Origin: JAJPKE01 sp052143275
GTDB lineage: Bacteria; Chloroflexota; Ktedonobacteria; Ktedonobacterales; JADMIN01
Assembly: GCA_052143275.1 (NCBI GenBank)
Contig: JBKQTH010000026.1
Span: 1 to 9,314 of the forward strand
Direction of reading: 5' to 3'
DNA length: 9,314 nucleotides
The notes below the pieces were generated by a model. It worked only from the letters and a program-made list of their open reading frames with translations, searched no databases and was not told the DNA's origin. This document shows, one piece after another, positions 4,666-9,314 of the stretch (positions within the stretch are counted from its first letter, which is position 1; each line of letters begins with the position of its first letter). The position numbers and the translations under genes were made by a program.

Positions 4666-6776
4666 CAAGTTGCGGACGCCAGCAGTTCGGCCGATGCCGG
4701 TTGCATACCATTACTCTCAAAGGTGGTGTTCATCTGGCGGTCGAGCTGACGCCACATGCGCAGTATCTCGGCCACGCCCCAAGCCTGGGCGATACAGCCT
4801 TTAGGTAGGTGCGGAGGATCTCCCTCAAGTATCTCAGAGATCGTGCCTAGCCCGGCATCTCGCAGGTGATCCTCGCATGGCGCAAGCAGTACCAAGGCCG
4901 CCGCCGGATCTCCGTAGGTATGATAGTGTGCTTCGGCAAATGCACCAAGCAGCCAGGTCCAGACCGGTCCCTGGTGATACGTGGTGTCGCGCTGATATCC
5001 ATTGCCGGTGTAGGTGCCATGATAGGCAGGGTCATCCGGGCTGAGGGAGCGCAGGCCATAAGAGGTGAGAAGTACACGTCCAACCGCATCCACAACTGGG
5101 GCCGCTTCGGCACCCTGGAGTAGAGGGAAGGGCAATGAGACGGCAAAGATCTGGTTGGGGCGCATGGTGAAATCATCACCGTATGGGCCATCTACTACGT
5201 CGGCAAGATAGGCACAATCCGGGCGCCTGAAGCGGGCCAGGAAGGATGCGCGCACACGCTCCGACTGTATCCTATACTGGTCTGCAGCCTGGTTGTCGCC
5301 GAGTGTCGCTACCAGCTCGGTGAGGATGCGTAGGGTATTGTACCAGAGCGCATTGATCTCCACCGGTTTGCCGATACGCGGCGTTACCACCAGGTCGCCG
5401 ACCTTGGCGTCCATCCAGGTGAGCTGGACCCCCGGCTCTCCGGCATGCAACAGACCATCCTCCGGATCCACACCAATGTGGTAGCGTGTCCCGCGTGTAT
5501 GCCAGGCTACAATGTCCTTAAGTACCGGAAGCAGTTCATTAAGCAGTGCCTCATCGCCGGTGCTCTTCACATAGCTGTAGAGCGAAACCACATACCAGAG
5601 CGTCGCGTCGGCGGTGTTGTAGCCAGGTATCACTCCCGATCGATCAGGGAAGTTGTTGGGCAGTAGCCCATCCTGTACGTACCGGGCAAAGGTGCGCAGT
5701 ATATTGGCCGCGTCCTCGGGCCGGCCCGTCGCCAGCGTAAGCCCGCGCAGCGAGATCATGGTATCGCGTCCCCAGTCGTTGAACCAATGATATCCGGCTA
5801 TAACCGTCTTACTCTCACCTCCGGGGGTAGGAGCTATGCTGGCGTCACCAGGCGCAGTCTGGCGTTGCACGATAAACTGATCTGCCGCTAGAGTGAGTTG
5901 CTGCACCACCGGATGCGCATTCTCCACTCCAGCCGTGCGCAGCAGCTGTAGCTGGCGCTGCCGGATGTCGGAGAGAGCAGTGCCGTCAAAGCCACGCTGA
6001 CTGGTATCAGTGGTCAAGGTCAGAGCGAATCTACCGCCGCTTTGCAAGTATGTGGAGAATGTACCGGGCGCGTAGAGATCGCCGTGGTCGTTTAGGCCTC
6101 GCTCGGTCTCGGCGCGATACTTGAAGTTCCACCACCATGCTCCCCCGGGAGCGAAGGTACCATCGCTCGCTACCAGCTTAAAAGGCACCGCGCCGTCAAA
6201 GGCGTAGATTGTGGCTTCCTGTGATGAAGCCTCGACCCCAGGCTGCCAGCCCTGCCCTGACGATAAGCTATGGAAGCCGCGGTAGGTCACCAGCGGGGTG
6301 ATCTCAAGTCGCATGTCTCCGCTACCACGCAGGCGGCGATAGAGCACATGCGTGGTGTTGGCGCCATTGGTCATCCAGATCCGCCGTTCAAGCAACGCGT
6401 CACCCAGCGCAAAAATCCAGACCGGTACCATACCTTCCAGGGCAAAGGACTGTATATAGCGATAGCCCTGTGGATCTATCGTGCCGCTGGCATATTCGCT
6501 GGCGGACAGAGGATAGCGATGCCCATCGTAGGTGACCCACTCGACCAGACCGCCGACCAGCACTGTCCGGTCGACTGGCGGATTGAGAGCGGCAACCAGT
6601 AGGCCGTGATAGCTGCGGGTATTTATTCCGGACACTGTACCGGAGGCGTAGCTGCCAAGCCCATTGGTGACCAGCCACTCGCGCCGTAATCCGTCGGCAA
6701 GGTCGCCGCAGATCTCGCGACCAAAGTGTACTAATGGCTGGTCGATTACCGTAACTGACTGTGGTGACCCATTCAT
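4665..6776 (-). CDS. glycogen debranching enzyme / amylo-alpha-1,6-glucosidase (GH133)
   Basis: The 703-residue protein fits bacterial GH133 debranching enzymes, which hydrolyse alpha-1,6-linked glucose at branch stubs of glycogen in the cytoplasm. The N-terminal domain (GDE_N_bis-like, about residues 10-290) carries EWLVTNGLGSYASGTVSG and INTRSYHGLLVAAL. The C-terminal (alpha/alpha)6 GDE_C domain (about 295-690) carries WFNDWGRDTMISLRGL (about 331-346), NTADATLWYV (387-396), TYHQGPVWTWL (about 599) and ISEILEGD...PKGCIAQAW (about 640-661). The acidic residues in these blocks are the likely catalytic ones; I do not assign them individually. ATG 6776 is preferred over the in-frame ATG 6797 because AAGGAG lies about 6 nt upstream. 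Length and motifs are complete. It is probably the second gene of an operon with the GH63-like gene to its right. Confidence 0.92.
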   Translation of the reverse strand: MNGSPQSVTVIDQPLVHFGREICGDLADGLRREWLVTNGLGSYASGTVSGINTRSYHGLLVAALNPPVDRTVLVGGLVEWVTYDGHRYPLSASEYASGTIDPQGYRYIQSFALEGMVPVWIFALGDALLERRIWMTNGANTTHVLYRRLRGSGDMRLEITPLVTYRGFHSLSSGQGWQPGVEASSQEATIYAFDGAVPFKLVASDGTFAPGGAWWWNFKYRAETERGLNDHGDLYAPGTFSTYLQSGGRFALTLTTDTSQRGFDGTALSDIRQRQLQLLRTAGVENAHPVVQQLTLAADQFIVQRQTAPGDASIAPTPGGESKTVIAGYHWFNDWGRDTMISLRGLTLATGRPEDAANILRTFARYVQDGLLPNNFPDRSGVIPGYNTADATLWYVVSLYSYVKSTGDEALLNELLPVLKDIVAWHTRGTRYHIGVDPEDGLLHAGEPGVQLTWMDAKVGDLVVTPRIGKPVEINALWYNTLRILTELVATLGDNQAADQYRIQSERVRASFLARFRRPDCAYLADVVDGPYGDDFTMRPNQIFAVSLPFPLLQGAEAAPVVDAVGRVLLTSYGLRSLSPDDPAYHGTYTGNGYQRDTTYHQGPVWTWLLGAFAEAHYHTYGDPAAALVLLAPCEDHLRDAGLGTISEILEGDPPHLPKGCIAQAWGVAEILRMWRQLDRQMNTTFESNGMQPASAELLASAT

Positions 6777-6797
6777 CGTCGACTCCTTGCAATGCAA

Positions 6798-6853
6798 TTC
6801 CGGTCGACACCACCGGCGGTACTGTTTAGAGACCCAAGTGGTGTCGACCGGAA
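6798..6853. repeat. perfect 16-bp inverted repeat between the GH63-like and GH133 genes
   Basis: TTCCGGTCGACACCAC at 6798-6813 is exactly repeated in inverse at 6838-6853, with a 24-nt spacer. In the leftward transcript it would form a strong GC-rich hairpin starting 16 nt past the GH63-like stop and ending about 10 nt before the GH133 ribosome site. No T-run follows on either side, so it is not a standard terminator. Options are an RNA-processing or stability hairpin separating the two coding regions, a partial attenuator, an operator for a dimeric regulator (each arm contains GTCGAC, which recurs at 6778-6783), or a dispersed REP/MITE-like repeat. Confidence 0.7.
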
Positions 6854-6869
6854 GTAGGTAATGGTTAAG

Positions 6870-9314
6870 CTAGCTAGCGCTACCAACCGGTTCAGCCTGT
6901 TGAGCCTGTCGCATCAACATGTCGATTGCCATTTGCCCGAGCAGGTTGCCATTCCCGGGGATCAGCGCCGCCACCGCACCGGTCCACCCAGTTTGATGGC
7001 TGGCGCCGATGCCGGCGCCATTGTCGCCGTGGAAGTACTCATAGAACAGTATCAGGTCGCGCCAGTACGGGTCAGTCTGGAATTTCTCAGTGCCGCCATA
7101 GACTGGCCGGTGGCCTTGTGGTTCCCCGTCGGCGCCACCACCTGGGCTCCGGAGGAACGTACTGATCAACCGGTTGCCAAGGTCGGTGGAGACCTCTTTG
7201 AGATTGAGCATTCTACCGGATCCAGTAGGATACTCTACCTTGAAGTCATCCCCAAAGTAGATTCCCATCTTGGCAACAGCCTCGATGAGGATGAGATTGA
7301 TCGGTACCCACACCGGCCCGCGCCAGTTGGAGTTGCCTCCGAACAGTCCGGTGGACGACTCGGCCGGTTCATAGTCCACGCGGTACTCCTGTCCGGCCCA
7401 GTTCAGGATATAGGGATGGTCTTTGTGGTAGCGAGAGATGGAGCGAATTCCATGTGGCCCGAGAAACTCCGATTCGTCCAGCATACGAACTAGCAGACGC
7501 CGAATCTTGTCTTCGCCAAGCATCGAAACCAACCGGATATTGGCGGGTCCTTTCTGCGGATAGAGGCCAATCGAGTAGAGTTCAGGATGGATCTTGGCGT
7601 ACTCTAGAATGACCTCGCGGACGGGGCCAATACGATTCTCTGCCGCGGGAGTGACCAGGACAGCGGCGGCAAGCGGCAGCAGTCCCACCAGGGAACGGAC
7701 CTTGAGTCGCTCGGCATGTCCATCGGGCAGACGCAGGAGATCGTAGAAGAAGCCGTCTTCATCGTCCCAGAGCGAGTCATCGCCAGGGCCTTCATGCTCC
7801 ATCGCGAGCGCTATGTAGAGGAAGTGCTGCAGGAACTTGATGGCCATCTCCGAGTAGACGGGATCATCGGCTGTCAGTTCCAGGGAGATCTGCATCATCA
7901 TCAGGCTATAGAACGCCATCCAGCTGGTGCCATCCGACTGCTCGAGGGTGCCGCCGGTAGGAAGCGGCGCGCTGCGATCGAAGACGCCGATATTGTCCAG
8001 GCCAAGGAAGCCGCCCTCGAAGATATTGTTTCCCTGGGAATCCTTACGATTCACCCACCAGGTGAAGTTCATGAGCAGCTTGTTGAAGATGGACTTGAGG
8101 AATTCTTTGTCTCCCTGGCCTCGCTGCTCTTTCTCCTCCAAATACACCCGCCAGCTCGCCCAGGCATGAATGGGGGGATTGACGTCGCCAAATGCCCACT
8201 CGTAGGCAGGAATCTCACCATTGGGATGCATAAACATGGCGCGAAGCATGACTTGCAGCTGATCTTTGGCGAAATCTATATCCACCATTGCCAGCGGAAT
8301 CGTGTGGAACGCGAGGTCCCAGGCGGCAAACCAGGGGTACTCCCATTTGTCGGGCATCGAGAGTATAGTATGGCTATTCAAGTGAATCCAGTCGGCGTTG
8401 CGGCCGAACTTGTGCCCCTCCGGCGGCTCCGGCTGTAGGGGAGAATCTCCCTTGAGCCAGCGCTCGACATCGTAGTTATAGAACTGCTTGGTCCATAACA
8501 TACCGGCCAGCGCCTGGCGCATAACCTTGGTGGCATCTTCAGTTACGCCCGCAGGTGTGATGCTGGCGTAGAAGTCGTTGGCATCAGCCTGGCGAGCGTG
8601 GAGGATATCCTCAAAATCACGGCCGACGATGCTGCCGGTTCCATTCCAGGCTGGTAGAGACCAGGGAGAGGTATCAGAGAGCCGCAACCGGACGACGCGA
8701 GTCTCTCCCGGGCCGATCTCCAGCCGGTAATAGGCCGCTGCCTTGGTACCGACTCGATCGGGGTTGACCGCCCCCATATCTCCGCCTACGATATAGTCGT
8801 TGATACCGTCTTTGGCATAGCGAGAGGCATTGGGGCTCCCATAGAGTCGCTCCGTGTTGGTCTCGTTTTCGGTAAAGAGCAGTTGCTCGGCACCTTCACA
8901 GTAGAGAAAGCGCTCCCCCAGCGCCGGGTGAGACGCTTGAACGGCATGGCCTTCGCCGCCGATCTCCGCTTGCTTGAGCTGCGGCTTGGACTCGCCCTTG
9001 CCCCAGGACCAGGTATTGCGGAACCAGAGCGTTGGGAGAAGGTGGAGGGTAGCGGTGGTGTCGCCGCGGTTAGCAATGCTAATGTGAATGAGCATGTCTT
9101 CCGGTGACTGCTTGGCATACTCGACGTACACATCAAAGTAGCGGTTCTGGTCGAAGACTCCAGTGTCCATCAGCTCGTACTCAGGCGCCTGACGGCCACG
9201 CTGCCGATTGGTCGTCACCAGGTCAGTGTAGGGAAAAGGCGCCTGCGGATACTTGTAAAGATACTTCATGTAGGAGTGAGTAGGGGTGCTGTCCAGATAG
9301 AAGTAGTATTCCTT
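6870..9314 (-). CDS. GH63-type / MGH1-like glucosidase, 5' end outside the window
   Basis: The gene is open through the right edge: codons before the in-frame ATG at 9269 read KEYYFYLDSTPTHSY and match the family, so 9269 is not the start. The window holds 814 residues; full relatives are around 880-900, so roughly 70-90 N-terminal residues are missing. An N-terminal beta-rich region (to about residue 245) precedes an (alpha/alpha)6 barrel. Key blocks are WEYPWFAAWDLAFHTIPLAM (Asp near residue 333, likely general acid by analogy with the GH63 WDxxF motif), GGNSNWRGPVWVPIN (about 659) and FYEYFHGDNGAGIGASHQTG (Glu near 759, likely general base). GH63 enzymes cleave alpha-glucosides, from mannosyl- and glucosylglycerate to oligosaccharides; the substrate of this large subgroup is not established. 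No frameshift was seen. It ends at TAG 6870-6872 and is followed in the same direction by the GH133 gene. Confidence 0.88.
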   Translation of the reverse strand, partial: KEYYFYLDSTPTHSYMKYLYKYPQAPFPYTDLVTTNRQRGRQAPEYELMDTGVFDQNRYFDVYVEYAKQSPEDMLIHISIANRGDTTATLHLLPTLWFRNTWSWGKGESKPQLKQAEIGGEGHAVQASHPALGERFLYCEGAEQLLFTENETNTERLYGSPNASRYAKDGINDYIVGGDMGAVNPDRVGTKAAAYYRLEIGPGETRVVRLRLSDTSPWSLPAWNGTGSIVGRDFEDILHARQADANDFYASITPAGVTEDATKVMRQALAGMLWTKQFYNYDVERWLKGDSPLQPEPPEGHKFGRNADWIHLNSHTILSMPDKWEYPWFAAWDLAFHTIPLAMVDIDFAKDQLQVMLRAMFMHPNGEIPAYEWAFGDVNPPIHAWASWRVYLEEKEQRGQGDKEFLKSIFNKLLMNFTWWVNRKDSQGNNIFEGGFLGLDNIGVFDRSAPLPTGGTLEQSDGTSWMAFYSLMMMQISLELTADDPVYSEMAIKFLQHFLYIALAMEHEGPGDDSLWDDEDGFFYDLLRLPDGHAERLKVRSLVGLLPLAAAVLVTPAAENRIGPVREVILEYAKIHPELYSIGLYPQKGPANIRLVSMLGEDKIRRLLVRMLDESEFLGPHGIRSISRYHKDHPYILNWAGQEYRVDYEPAESSTGLFGGNSNWRGPVWVPINLILIEAVAKMGIYFGDDFKVEYPTGSGRMLNLKEVSTDLGNRLISTFLRSPGGGADGEPQGHRPVYGGTEKFQTDPYWRDLILFYEYFHGDNGAGIGASHQTGWTGAVAALIPGNGNLLGQMAIDMLMRQAQQAEPVGSAS

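Noticed and set aside
6869..6878. GCTAGCTAGC-like short palindrome at the GH63 stop codon
   Set aside because: Too short to mean anything alone; likely chance next to the TAG stop.
6861..7493. 210-codon plus-strand frame over the GH63-like gene
   Set aside because: It is complementary to a conserved glucosidase reading frame and shows no ribosome site or family motif.
7716..8438. 240-codon plus-strand frame over the GH63-like gene
   Set aside because: Antisense shadow of the barrel domain containing the WDLAFHT block.
1..9314. CRISPR array, tRNA, rRNA or riboswitch
   Set aside because: I saw no regularly spaced direct repeats, no cloverleaf and no known riboswitch consensus on either strand.

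Overview
The window is bacterial DNA of moderately high GC. It has two ordinary chromosomal blocks, one at each end, with an accessory stretch between them carrying two transposable elements and a small passenger gene. No rRNA or tRNA is present, so the host can only be inferred. The Gly-rich single-RRM protein, this TnpB subtype (PSFVCEIPLRVT ... KLSQTC ... KKPLS ... QRDLYSAYL), the split IS630 transposase and the large GH63-type glucosidase beside a GH133 debranching enzyme together suggest Chloroflexota, possibly Ktedonobacteria. That placement is from memory of the families and is of modest confidence.

Left block (1-620). A small RNA-binding protein with one RRM is encoded on the minus strand (92-427). 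It has an extended -10 promoter about 190 bp upstream, a long leader, and three tandem hairpins downstream of its stop.

Accessory block (about 660-4640). First comes a decayed IS200/IS605-type element with tnpB only. Its matching end hairpins share a CGGATTCATCCGGG core, and it has at least one frameshift and no tnpA. Immediately right of its right end is a scrap of a streptogramin-lyase (Vgb-type beta-propeller) gene on the minus strand. Next is an intact SnoaL-like NTF2-fold gene with a recognisable promoter. Last is an IS630-family element whose transposase is split into two frames at an A6G4 run, a candidate programmed -1 frameshift site.

Right block (4665-9314, minus strand). Two carbohydrate genes read leftwards. 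A large GH63/MGH1-like glucosidase, whose 5' end lies beyond the window, is followed after a gap of about 93 bp by a GH133 glycogen debranching enzyme. The gap holds a perfect 16-bp inverted repeat just before the second gene's ribosome binding site. The pair probably acts in alpha-glucan or glycogen turnover and is probably co-transcribed. The IS630 element lies about 30 bp beyond the debranching enzyme's stop codon.

I found no CRISPR array and no convincing novel defence or biosynthetic system. The points most worth a second look are the intergenic inverted repeat, the IS630 frameshift site, the lyase remnant and the TnpB/omega-RNA end structure.
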